NCBI GenBank assembly: GCA_025200525.1
Contig: CM045763.1
Location: 155,936,246-156,000,245 of the forward strand
Reading direction: 5' to 3'
DNA from: Camellia lanceoleosa
Lineage: Eukaryota > Streptophyta > Magnoliopsida > Ericales > Theaceae
DNA length: 64,000 nt
Positions 8,763-19,614 of the stretch are shown here, in pieces. The notes under the pieces were generated by a model. The model was not told where the DNA came from, searched no databases, and was given only the letters and a program-made list of their open reading frames with translations. Each line of letters begins with the position of its first letter. Position 1 is the stretch's first letter. A program made the translations under genes and the position numbers.

Positions 8763-11700
8763 AGAAGGCTTCCTCCTCTTGGCTCATGGTTGGAAGAGTT
8801 AGACATTTTTAGAGAGAATAGACAGAGAAGAAGCTCTGGTTCTAGGTTAGAAGTTTTGTATCTATCCTATCTCTCTTCTTCCCTCTTATTTGTACACTAG
8901 GTGTTTGTGACTTACTATTGCTCATCAACACCTAGTGTTTCACCTTCACTTGGCTACTGAGGTCCCAAGAGGCTATTCTTGCTGTTCTTGACTGGTTTGG
9001 AGCTCAAGGAAGCAACAACATCATCTTTGGTGAAGAAGGTCAACAAGGGTGAGAAACTTACTTTATTTACCCCATTCTTGCATCCCTTTTTTACCTATCT
9101 TTAAGCTATTTTCAAGCTTAGTGTTTAATACAAAAAAGTTCTGTTTTTTAGTCCTTTTGATAGTTTATTAAGGGTACTTTGTGCTTTGGGGAGGTTTGAC
9201 CACCCTTAGGCCTTGAAAAGGCCTCATTTTGTGCTATTTTGTGAGAGCTCCGGGATTTTGGTGTTGGGGTCTCTTCACCACTGAAATCATGAGGGATTTC
9301 AATGGTGTAGATGATGCCTTAAAGTCCTAAGAAGGAGGGGGTCACCCCCTCTCCTTGATGTCCTTGAAAAGGGCAAATTTTGCCTCTTGAGGGAGCATTG
9401 TGCTTGAGTGTGTGTTGAGTATGTATGGACTGTTATTCATGCTTAGAATACCATGATTTAACATTGCTATGTGTTGGTTTTGGTCCCTTATGCATGCTTA
9501 GCATAGTTGCCATGTAATGCCTTGTATTGCCTTAACATGCCTTAGGTTGTTAGCCCTAATTTGAGCATGCTTTAGGCTTAGATTTGTGAATGTTTTGTGC
9601 TTATTTTGACATGTTTTAGCTCTGTCCATAGTCATTTGGTTTGATCTTGGCATGCATTATATAGCCCCTTTGCATTTTAGGCTTGCTAGCCTTTGAGCAT
9701 GTATGTGTAGCATGTGTGGCTTACTTTATTTTGGTGGTTTGGAATGATCTAGCATGTCATTTCAGTCCCTTTGGTGTGCTTGTATGCTTGCCTTAGTTGC
9801 CTCTTTGATGCTTTAAAAGCATGTATTGAATGCTCCATGTTTTGGTCATTGTGCATGCCTTTGGTTTCAAGCCTCTTAGATGCCATCTAAGTGGCCTTTT
9901 GGCTTTGTTTTAACATGCTAAAAACCTGTTTTTAGTTGTTTAATGCATGCCATAATTATCTTGCATAAGTATAGTTCAATGCCTCATTGACTTGCTTTAA
10001 GTCTTGGATCATTTGCATGCTTTGTTTGACCTATCTTGAGTTGGTTTAGCATCGCACTTTGACATGATTTTAGAGCTCATGTTGCATGCTAATCATCCAT
10101 GTTATCTTCCCTTCAAGTGTGCTTGAGAGTGGTTTGTTTAATGCCTAAGTTGTATGCCTTAACATGTGTACATGTGCATGTGTGTTTAGCCCTCATACTT
10201 AGCATTTTGGCTACTGATTTTGGGCCCATTTGGGATGGCCTAAGTCATGTTTAAGTCCACCCCATTGTTTGGTTTACATGCTTGTCTTGTAGGTGTGTTT
10301 GCATACTAACATCCTTACATTACATTGTCCATGTTGCATGCTAGCCAACATGCTTAGGATTTCATTGCAGTCACATGCATGCTAGGCCTCTTGAGATAAA
10401 CATGATAGAGGTTTGGCACCCTTGTTTGTTTATATGGTTTGCATGCATTTGAAATTGAAAGTGCACATTTGGTTCCTTGGGCCATCACGCATGGGAATGC
10501 GTGATTGGTGGCCCGATCATCGAGGCACATGCCCCTTTGAGTCATAAATATGATAAGGGGCATGATTAGTGCATACATTGTTGGAATTACATTGCCATGC
10601 AAGTTTTTTCCCTCTGCTGCTGTGAGTTGCAGGTTCCAGAACATTGATGCCGTGGCCGGAGATTTAGTGCCGACCGGCAGTCTATTGATAGCCGATGAGT
10701 TCATTTTGTGCCGGTGACCACATATAGCAGCCAGTGGATATTCTGTTCAGCCGGTGGTGATCTCCAGCATCCAAGAAAGTAGTTATGAGACTTTGGCAGT
10801 CTTCTGAGGTGCAAAGCAGGGAAAACAGAGGCAAGCTAGGCATGGCAGTGCAATTCCGAGCGGAATCCGAGCGCGCGTGCATTGAGCCCCCGCCCCGAGG
10901 CGGTTTACTGTTTTTCCTTAGATTAATTAATTTGTTAATTTAATTAATTTGTAATATTTAATTAGCTTGCGTAGTTAATTATTTGTATTATTCTTTTGGT
11001 CCCTTCGAGCGAGGGCGAATCTATAATAAGTGTGGGTGAGTGGTGTGTATGTCTTCCAACCCCCATTTCTTTCTTTCCTTTTATTTACCTGCTTATGATG
11101 GTAGATTAGGGCATATTTATTTTTGCATACCTTATGCTATGCATGCGTGCATCCATGCATTTGTTGACATGCATCGGGCTCGGTACATCATACAAACGGC
11201 ATTGTATTTTCAATTTCCAAATTGAATACTTGTTATCTGTAGCATTTCACATGCCATGCTTAGGATAACCGAGCCTGTCTAGATCACATTCTGCATGCGA
11301 TGCATTAGTCACTCTAACATGAACTAGGACACGCATTTTTTGCTAACTAGTTTTTGTTTTGGCATGGAGTACGATGTAAGTATTTACGCTTTAGCATATC
11401 GCATGCGTGTGAATGTTAACATGACAGTATGCTTACCATGCGGCTAAGTGCTTATGTGAGATAAACTGTTTGAATGCCTGTGGGTGGAGGTTGGGTTGCT
11501 TGAGTTGGAAAACTCATTGAAATCCGTATTTTAGCCTACTTGCGAGTAGCAACTTGAAAATGTTTTCCAAACAAACGGATATGCAATGTTTCTTTCCAAA
11601 TTAGGCAACCTGGTCTATACTTGTTTGCTGTGCGCATAACATAGTAATTCTAGGCTAATAACCGGAATAAGAGCATGTAATGTTTTCAAAATCAGATATC

Positions 11701-12038
11701 ACGGTTAGTAGAGGCCGGTCTTGAAGGCGAAAAGTGCTCATAGCTGACCTTCCCCGATCGTACCCAAGCTCCCGAGCCAAGACAACTTTGGTAATGACGG
11801 ACACGTGGCCTTCGGCACCGAGTCAGGTTTTCCTAAATTTCCCATTTTAAAATATTTAGGTGGCGACTTTGTAATCTGGCAAAGCAGTCCATGTTTGGCA
11901 CTACTTTTCAAAAAATCCGTTTTTCTTCAAAATGATTTGCCAGAGTTGGACTCTTTGGTTCAGATTTAGAACCGCAACACACAAAAAAAAGGAGTCCGAA
12001 CTGTAGCATAGAGGCCCACGGGCGCTGTCTACAGTTTC

Positions 12039-12057
12039 TAGCGACTCTGCTGGGGAC
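12039..12057 (+). other. Primer binding site of copy B
   Basis: TAGCGACTCTGCTGGGGA follows the LTR end after a five-base spacer. The intact form in copy C is TGGCGACTCCACTGGGGA, which would pair with a tRNA ending in the complementary sequence plus CCA. This type of site is known from Tat/Ogre elements; I recall tRNA-Arg being named there but cannot verify it from the sequence. Confidence 0.7.
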
Positions 12058-12740
12058 TTTAGAGGGCTTGACTCGAACTCGTGATATCCTGTTTTGACTA
12101 CACTTATGTGTTTCTTTGCATTGCATGTGCATTGGTGCGCCTAGGACACCGTGTTGGCCATCTGCTATTCCTGAGCGATTTGCTGGATGCTTGTCTTGTC
12201 AAGGCATGACCATAAGGTCGATTCTTGGCTTTGCGATATAGAACACAAACCCCGGTTTTCCTGGGGCACCCTTTTCGACCATTCGACCTAGTGCATATCG
12301 AAATCCGTAGTGACCATTCCAAGCTAGGACAAGTTGCTCACCCGATCATAGGTTGTTTGAAACATTGCGTCGTAGTGAAGCCCTAGCTCGACAAAATAGG
12401 ACAGAAACCCTACCCCAACATAGGGGTGTATTGGCTCTCTTTACGTTATGCTTTTAGAGTGTATCTCTGCAGGAATGCATATATCGGTTTGCAAGTTTGG
12501 GTATCCGCCCGAAGGCACCAAAGACGTTGTTGTTGAGAGTCGCTTATGTCTGCGGTATCGCTTAGTTTTGAACAAAGTGGTTCGGGGGAACAAAGGATCG
12601 ATGGTAGAGTGCATGATTGATCACGCCCATGTTTGATCTGTTTGGGGCTGAAATGCTGCTTGTTTTTCGTTTCAGTTCAGAGATTCAGAGAGTTGATCCA
12701 GAACAGCTAGTGTCTTCTCCTTGCTGAGGCAGGACTGAAC

Positions 12741-13733
12741 GTGACGCAGAATTCAGAAGAGATCGTGGTCATGACAGCCGCTATGAGTCAAGGAATTACC
12801 CCGCAAGATGAGACTACTGTTGACATGCCGCATCCACCTAGGTCGCCTGCCACACATCCAATCTGGACTCCTCAATTATATCAGGCTCGCGAGCCCACCA
12901 CATTTGAATTAATGGGAATGATAGGTGATCTTCAAAGATCCATGGCGGATCTCGCCTATGGGATGTCTGTTTCGCCACCAGCTGCAGCATATGCCGGAGG
13001 TTTTATACCCCAAGAGCCCCCGCTACTGGGACGAATTGTAATTGAACTCAGCCAACCGGAGATGGCCTCCAGTTATGGCAACGACGCAGCAAACCAAGTT
13101 CTAGATCGGGCTGAGGCCAAAGACAAAGGTAAGATGAAGGCAGATGCCGACCCCATCGACCAACTGTTGTGGGCAGTAGAGGCTTTGAAAGCCGGAGGGA
13201 TCAACAAGCAACAGATATCCGCAGTTATGACAAAAGCTGTGGAGGATGCTTTCCCCACTCCGCCCGATGGCAATTCCAAATAATCGAGAATCGGATAGGC
13301 CTCACATGCCAAAACAGCTTCTTCCTGCCCCGCCTTGCATCCGAAAGGATCGAAACCTGGTCAAGCACCCGCCGATCCGTTCGCTAGTGCATCTAGCAAG
13401 AGTGCTTAGACTCCAAAGTACCTGCCCCAAGGGCGCAGGGTCTTCCATGCTCTCTACATGCCATTGTCCAAGGCACTTCAAATCCTTGCCGAGAGGGGAC
13501 ACCTTAAACCCCTGGAGCCTCAGCCCCTCCCGAAGAATCTCCCCGCCACACATGATGCTTCCTTGTACTGTGCGTACCATTAGCAGACTGGCCATGCCAC
13601 TGATAATTGCATCCGCCTCCGTCATGAGGTACAAGACTTGATTGAGAACGAGGTTATCCTCCCGCCTACCTCAGCAAAGTCCGTCACCACTCAGTTGTTG
13701 GATTTCAAGGATACAGATGCTGCAAGTATGTAA
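12741..13733 (+). pseudogene. gag remnant of copy B
   Basis: The start codon seen as ATG in C is GTG here (12,741); the next in-frame ATG is at 12,771. The frame is shared with A and C for about 175 codons, then breaks near 13,275-13,365, where A has CAG and B has CG at four places. A further in-frame TAG replaces a Gln codon next to the zinc knuckle, giving YH-stop-QTGH near 13,580. The C-terminal part (C-x2-H-x4-H-x4-C knuckle, then LRHEVQDLI) is present and ends at a TAA at 13,731. As in A, the central capsid-like region of full Tat gag proteins is missing. Confidence 0.8.
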
Positions 13734-14760
13734 TCAGAAGGTGAACCGCCTGCGGGCAGTGCCCAGTACATTTTTGGATGGGGCGTTTGGCACGCATTTT
13801 TGAGCACCTGCCAATGCTAGTTTTGTAAATCCTGACTTGGGTGTCGAGTCAGTCTTTTGTTTTGTTTTTGAGTCTGTCTCCAGATTGAGTCGGGCTTTTT
13901 GCTTACAGTGGTCTGCTCTTTGTGAACGAGTCAGTCCCTCTTGTATAGTATATCAGGTGATTGCGGGGTTGTTGCCTCAAACGCCGTTTTGTCTTATAAA
14001 CAGTTGTTTTTGCTTTTGAGTCTGTTTCTGTCGAGGGGCCGGTTATACCAACAAATCTAAATGAAACAGCTGTGGCTATCACGTTCCGTATTTGTTACTG
14101 TTCGAACCAACCGTGCCAGAGATGTGAATGGAACGACAGTGCATTCCGCCTGCTCTCTTGTGCCTTGAACATCGTTATGATGACCTAACCTTTTCATAAA
14201 ACCCCATTTCGAACACTGCGGTGATGAAAACGAAGAGGAAGTAATTCCTCAGGTTTTGTAAAATTTTGATCATTTGAGAGAAAGAGAGGCCTGCTAAGCT
14301 TTTAATGAATGAAATCATGCTTGTCGGCGTGAGTACTGAGAAGGACCCTGGCCAGATCCAGACTGGTTCCACACTATCTTCAACACGAGCGATTTGTCGC
14401 TTTCTTAAAAACTTTCAAAAACAAAACATTTTATGCGATCTTATGAGACCGTGTGGAACCGCTCTTGAGATTGTGCAGCCCAGGATCGCTCTCGGTCTCA
14501 AGTTTCAATTCATCTGTTACAAACTGGATCCGTTCGAAACGATCAGTACCATGAAACGCCTGTGTGGCCCATTTCGAGGCAACCCTCGAGCAAGAGGCAT
14601 CGAAGTTAGATCAAGGAGATCAGATCCCACCAAGCAAAGCTCGAGAAGCAACTGTGATGGACTTTTCCTGCAAATCAATACAACAGTCGCTCCTCTGGAT
14701 ACGGAGAGGCTTCAATCTCAAAGCCATTTGGCATGGGCCGACTACACTTTTACCCTTTGA
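13734..14760. other. Copy B internal region between gag and the purine tract
   Basis: No gene is seen. The sequence is homologous in reverse to 37,334-38,190 in A and in part to 60,590-61,490 in C. It contains the site equivalent to the B insertion point in A (about 14,580), which here is uninterrupted. Confidence 0.6.
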
Positions 14761-14769
14761 GAGGCTCGT

Positions 14770-14985
14770 TGGGCCGAAAACCCGGAAGGGCGGACCAGGC
14801 AAAAGTTAGAGCGAAGAAAATACGAAGAAAAAAGAAAAATACAAAAGAAGCAAAAAAGAAAAGAAAAGAACAAAGAATAGCAAAAGAAAAGAAAGAAAAG
14901 AAATGTAAAAGAAAAGAAAAGAAGAAAAAAAAAAGAAGAAGAATATAGCTCGCAAGGTCGAAAACCCGCATTGGGCACTTTGGCA
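14770..14985 (+). repeat. Purine tract flanked by stem-loop direct repeats (copy B)
   Basis: A GA-rich run at 14,815-14,940 is flanked by TGGGCC...GGACCA (14,770-14,797) and an AAGG...-type dyad (about 14,954-14,981). Both stems have one mismatch relative to copies A and C. The orientation is reversed relative to A, as expected from the opposite insertion strand. Confidence 0.65.
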
Positions 14986-17900
14986 AAAGTTAGAGCCTAA
15001 ACAGTGAAGGTTAAAATACCCGAGTGTACCTTAACCGGAACTACGTAAGGCTTGATTCCCATGTTTGGGATACGTAGGCAACTTCATCCTGAAGTCCAGC
15101 TCCCAACGCTTCCGTAGCGTCTCAGTCCATGTCATGGTTTTGATTACTTTTGCCTCCTTCGAATCCAAGATCTCGGATGCAGCAACCCGGAATTACGTGA
15201 TTAACTTCCTCTTGAAGTCCAAACCACCAACACCTTCCAGGTGACTGTGTCCATATATTGGTTCAAACCGTCTTCGACTCCTCCACGTCTGAGGGTCCGA
15301 TTGTCATCAACAAGGACTGGCTTATAACACACCGTGGCATCATCCAAATAAGGGGCAACTTTCCGTTGCCATGCATTGCCATAAGTCGCCCTGAGTTGCC
15401 GTCCAAACCAGGGGCAACTTTCCATTGCCTTACCCCCCCTTAAGCCGGGGGCAATTTTCCATCGTCTCCGATCCGAGGTTGCGCATCTCGAGGGTAAGTT
15501 CCGCGCTCGTTGAGCGTTGATTGTTTGCAAAAATAGTTTTTGAAAATTTTCACTGAGGTTGACTTATTTTCTCGAAAACTGTTTCATTTCCAAAATTGGA
15601 CCATGTTTGGACCCAAAAAGGAGAATTTTCAGTGCTCACAGCCTAATTCACATGATTTTCAAATCAAAAATTGAATAAGTACGTTTATCCAACTCTCATT
15701 TTTTATCAAAACTGTTTTAGTAAACAAAAAAATGGTCAAAATGACGAACTAGGGGCACAGTTGAGTCGGGTGTTCCGTCTTCCCCCTCGTCGCCAACGCA
15801 CTTGCCCGAAAGGCACTTTATCTACTGAAGAAGTGGTGCAAGCTAGTCAGACGGGCGTGAACCCACAACCTCTCATTTACTTGTCAACCACTCTGGGGAG
15901 GGATGAAAAATGAGAGAATAAAGAATAGAGAGGAGTAAGTTGAGAGAAAAGTGAAGAAAAGGGCTTTGAGAGAAAAATGAGCCTGAAGGCCGAGTGATGC
16001 GAGTATCACAAATCGAAGTAATTGAGGAATTGGCTCCTCGAGATTTGAGGTCTTTTTGTAAACATGTCCGTGTGTCGTGTCTTTTGATTTGTCGGTCTCG
16101 ATTTTGGTTTTGAGTCTTTCCCGAGCATGTCTCATTAGGTCAGGTCGTGTGCCTTTTGTTTCTTTGTTTGAGTCTGTCTCGCTGAGTTCTTTGGTAGGCT
16201 CGATACCCCGGTTGAAAACCCATCCTCTTCCAAAAAGTAATCGCTTGTGCTCGGAATGCTGTGCTATTCTCTGCAATCATGCGAGGTAGGAGAAGAAAAC
16301 AGAAAATTTGGAACATCCGAGTGTGTTTCAACTGCAACCGTGCCAACCTTGTGATCCGCCTTGTCAGATTGGGGCTATTTGTTCAGGGTTTGCTGTGTGC
16401 AGAATGAACCGAATGCTGTGTTATGAGCTATATGCAGGTCAATCCCCAGTAGAGTATGGGCTGTATATCCAGTTTGAGCAGTGGTTCGTATGAGTTGTTT
16501 TGCTGTTAATTGGTTGGTTATCCGATTATCACAGTACAATTGCTCAATTTTCAGACAACAGATCAATATCATTTACGTTTGAGGTGTAACATGACACAAT
16601 GCAGTGCAAAGTATGAAAGATGCAGATATGTACAGATATAACACTCTTTTTAGACAAAAAGTTTGTTTCATTTCATATCATCTTTTTCAAGTACATAGTT
16701 TTGGAAACAAAAGTCTGCCTATGGCAGTACAAAGTACTCTATCTACCAACAAAAGAAAAAAGGGAAGAAAAGAAATAAAAGAAACAGCAAAAGTCTGGGT
16801 CATCAGCATCATCAATGGCCTCGTGCATCACCAGAAGTGTCACTGTCTGAGCCCGAGCCGACCTCCTCCTCGGATGCCTCCGCCTCCTCCTCGCTGGACT
16901 TCGAATCGAGCGAGAAGCCCTTTGCCGTAGTACGCCCTGGTGCGGGGGAATATCCTGCCATCCCGAGTAGAAATGGAAGGCCCAGATGGAACGCCACCAC
17001 CCACAGGAGGAATCGGGAAGGGAGGCTGAAAAGTACAAAAAACAAATGCATCAAGATATATATGGCGGTTTATCGGTCAAGCACGGTGTGTAGTCTGATC
17101 TGTGAGTGCCGTGAGCTTTATCATCGCGTAATGCGGTATGAGTCTGATGTATGAATGTCGTGAGCGCTTTATCGCTGTAGAATGCGCAGTATGAGTAAAG
17201 ACATGAATGCCGTGGCGCTAAAAGCAGTAATGCACGAGCAGTATGAGTGTAGTTTGTGAGCGTCGCGAGCAGTCGAATCAGTACAAGATGCAGTGTGTGA
17301 GAACAGTGTATCAACTGCCGTGAGGGTTGGGTATCCAGTGTTGTGTTATGCATCAGATTATGCGAAGCAGTTTGTGTATGGTTTGAAGCTATGACAGAGA
17401 GAACATACCGGAAGGCCGTAAAAGGCTAGGAACTCGAAGGTCCGCTGCAACATCCCCGCCATGGAGGCATTCATCTCCAATGACTGACGGGTGTACTCGG
17501 AGGAAGCCTGCAAAAATATCGGATGCATCAATATTCTGTGGAATATCAAATAAACTAAAATGAAATGATCGTGCAATGCAAGAACACATACAGGTCGAGA
17601 AGTCGACAAACTCGTGATCACCGGAGGGGCGAAGGAATCGATAGGTCACCTCATCCGACCCTAAAGACAGTGAAGTAGGCAAAGTGGGCAGCTAGCCTCC
17701 CGTCCTCTCGACTCCGCCCGCCATGACTCGAGCCCTCCTCGGCGCTTCCTCCTACTCTTCGCCCGGCCGCCGCCAGTGTCTCTCACTCTCGGCGACCACC
17801 ACTCAGCCGTGATGATGAAGGTCCCGGACGCATGTCGCCCTCGCCTCTGGCCGTCTCGCATTCGCCAGGGCGCTCGGTGTCCCTCATGTGCTTAGGAGGG

Positions 17901-18600
17901 TGCACCGGGACTATCTGCTCGGGTAACCCTAAGGTCTGACGCAAGAAACGCTCGCCCAGGTACCAAGCCCGACAGACCGGGCTTTCCAGCAAAATCGAGT
18001 AACGTGTGGTCTCAATGGCGCAAAATCGATCCGTGATCATCGCCGCAGAGAGCCCACGGTCGCCAGTGATTCAAATTGAAATACAGTTTGTCACCTACTG
18101 GTATTGCAAATATACAGTGGAAAAGTGAAGCTTAAATGAACTGCAAGTAAAACATACCTCTGCGGGAGTGATGGTGTCGAAATAGCGGCGGAAAAAGCTG
18201 AATGTGTCGCGGGGCCGCCGAGTGCACCTCCCATCGTAGTGGCGCGAGAATGGAATGACCAGAGGAGTCTCCGTCTCCGGCACTGGCTCCAATCTGGGGA
18301 AGTAGGCATAAACCCACAACTGCAAGGTGAATACCAGAATGTTTATCAGAAAAAGCAGAATACAGAGTAAAGCAGAAATAGCAGAGTCGTGTGTTGTGCA
18401 GTGTATTGAGCAGAGTGTGCCGTGTGTACAGTATACAGCAAGTGTAAAGCAGACTACAGTGTGTGCAGCGTGCAGAATACAGAAAGTATAGAGCAGAAAT
18501 GTAAAGCAGAGGAGAAGACATACCTCCCAAGCTCGCCAGTAGCCTCCAAGCAACTGCCCGCTGCCACGGGAGACCGAGCTCATGTACCCGTAAAGAGTGG

Positions 18601-19614
18601 CACTACAAGAAAAAACACTTTTGGCGACCACCTATTTTTTTTGGTCGCAAATAGTCCACTTTCTGCGACCAAAATTTAACTTTTGGCGACCACAATTTTT
18701 TGGTCGCGGAAAATCACCCTTTGGCGACCAAAAGAAAAAGTTGGTCACGGAAAGTATACTATTGGCGACCAAAGGCTTTTTTGGTCGCGAAAGAGCACCT
18801 TTTGGCGACCAAAAAGAAAGTTGGTCACGGAAAGTATACCCTTTGACCAAAAAAAGTTGGTCGCGAAAGAGTACTATTAGCGACCAAAAGGCTTTTTGGT
18901 CGCAGAAGATTACTGGCGACCAAAGAGAAGTTGGTCGCGGAAAGTATACTATTGGCGACCAAAGGCTTTTACGTCGCGGAAGATCACCTTGGCGACCAAA
19001 AAGAAAAGTTGGTCGCGAAAAGTATACTATTGGCGACCAAAAGGAATTTTGGTCGCCGAAGATTACCTTTTAGCGGCCAAAAAGAAAAGTTGGACCGGGA
19101 AAAGTATGGCGGGATAAAATTTTTTAAAAATAATACTACTATAATTACATACTATTTTTTTTGTTTAGGCATTAAAAGTTTTATAAAATAATAAATAACC
19201 CAATTTTTATGGGTTATATATTTTTATTTCCAAATATGAACAAGAAGGATGTAATTGGCAGAGTGGAATGGATGCATGGTGACTCTTTGGTCAAGAGTTC
19301 GAATCCCAGGCGGCACAAAAGAATTACATTTTTTGGTAAAAGGCGCCGACTTTTGGCGACCAACAAATATGTTGGTCGCTAAAAGTTTACTTTTAGGTAA
19401 TATGAATTGGACTTTCCGTGACCAAAAAAGTTGGTCGCGAATGGTCACTTTTAGCGACCAAAGGCCTTTTTGGTCGCAGAAAACTATCTGTGACGAGGCT
19501 TTAGCGACCAACTCGCGACCAACATATTTTGGTCGCGAAAAGGTTTTAGCGACCAAATATGATACTTTTCGCGACCAAAAGTGTTGGTCACAGAAAGTGT
19601 TTTTTCTTGTAGTG
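18601..19614. mobile_element. Non-autonomous CACTA (En/Spm) DNA transposon
   Basis: The ends are CACTACAAGAAAAA and its reverse complement (TTTTTTCTTGTAGTG), with a 3-bp target duplication TGG at 18,598-18,600 and 19,615-19,617. Both subterminal regions are packed with GGCGACCAAAA-like repeats in both orientations, typical of transposase-binding regions of this superfamily. The 1.0-kb length leaves no room for a transposase. It interrupts exon 2 of the PMD copy in B. A short AT-rich core lies at 19,110-19,250. Confidence 0.93.
19247..19325 (+). other. Degenerate tRNA-like segment inside the CACTA element
   Basis: TTGGCAGAGTGG resembles a tRNA D-arm/A-box, and GAGTTCGAATCCC resembles a T-arm/B-box, with a tRNA-like spacing. 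The T-stem pairs poorly (only two of five pairs), so a functional tRNA is unlikely. It could be a tRNA-derived or SINE remnant carried by the transposon. Confidence 0.3.

Larger units (their letters stand above)
8295..12033 (+). repeat. 5' LTR of copy B (3,739 bp)
   Basis: Bounded by TGTAGACA and TGTCTACA. It is nearly identical to 33,596-37,333. U3 holds CGGCAC...GTGCCG dyads (8,558-8,602), a CACGTG-centred palindrome (8,695-8,716) and a TATA box (8,757). Middle and 3' parts are CATG-rich and include a conserved stem-loop (10,484-10,505) and a second cluster of CCGGTCGGC motifs (about 10,660-10,760). Differences from the 3' LTR cluster at about 8,600-8,650, 10,630-10,665, 10,870-10,915 and 11,720-11,740. 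Confidence 0.93.

Noticed and set aside
18650..19560. Open frames up to 158 codons inside the CACTA element
   Set aside because: They are made of the GGCGACCAAAA subterminal repeats; no transposase similarity.
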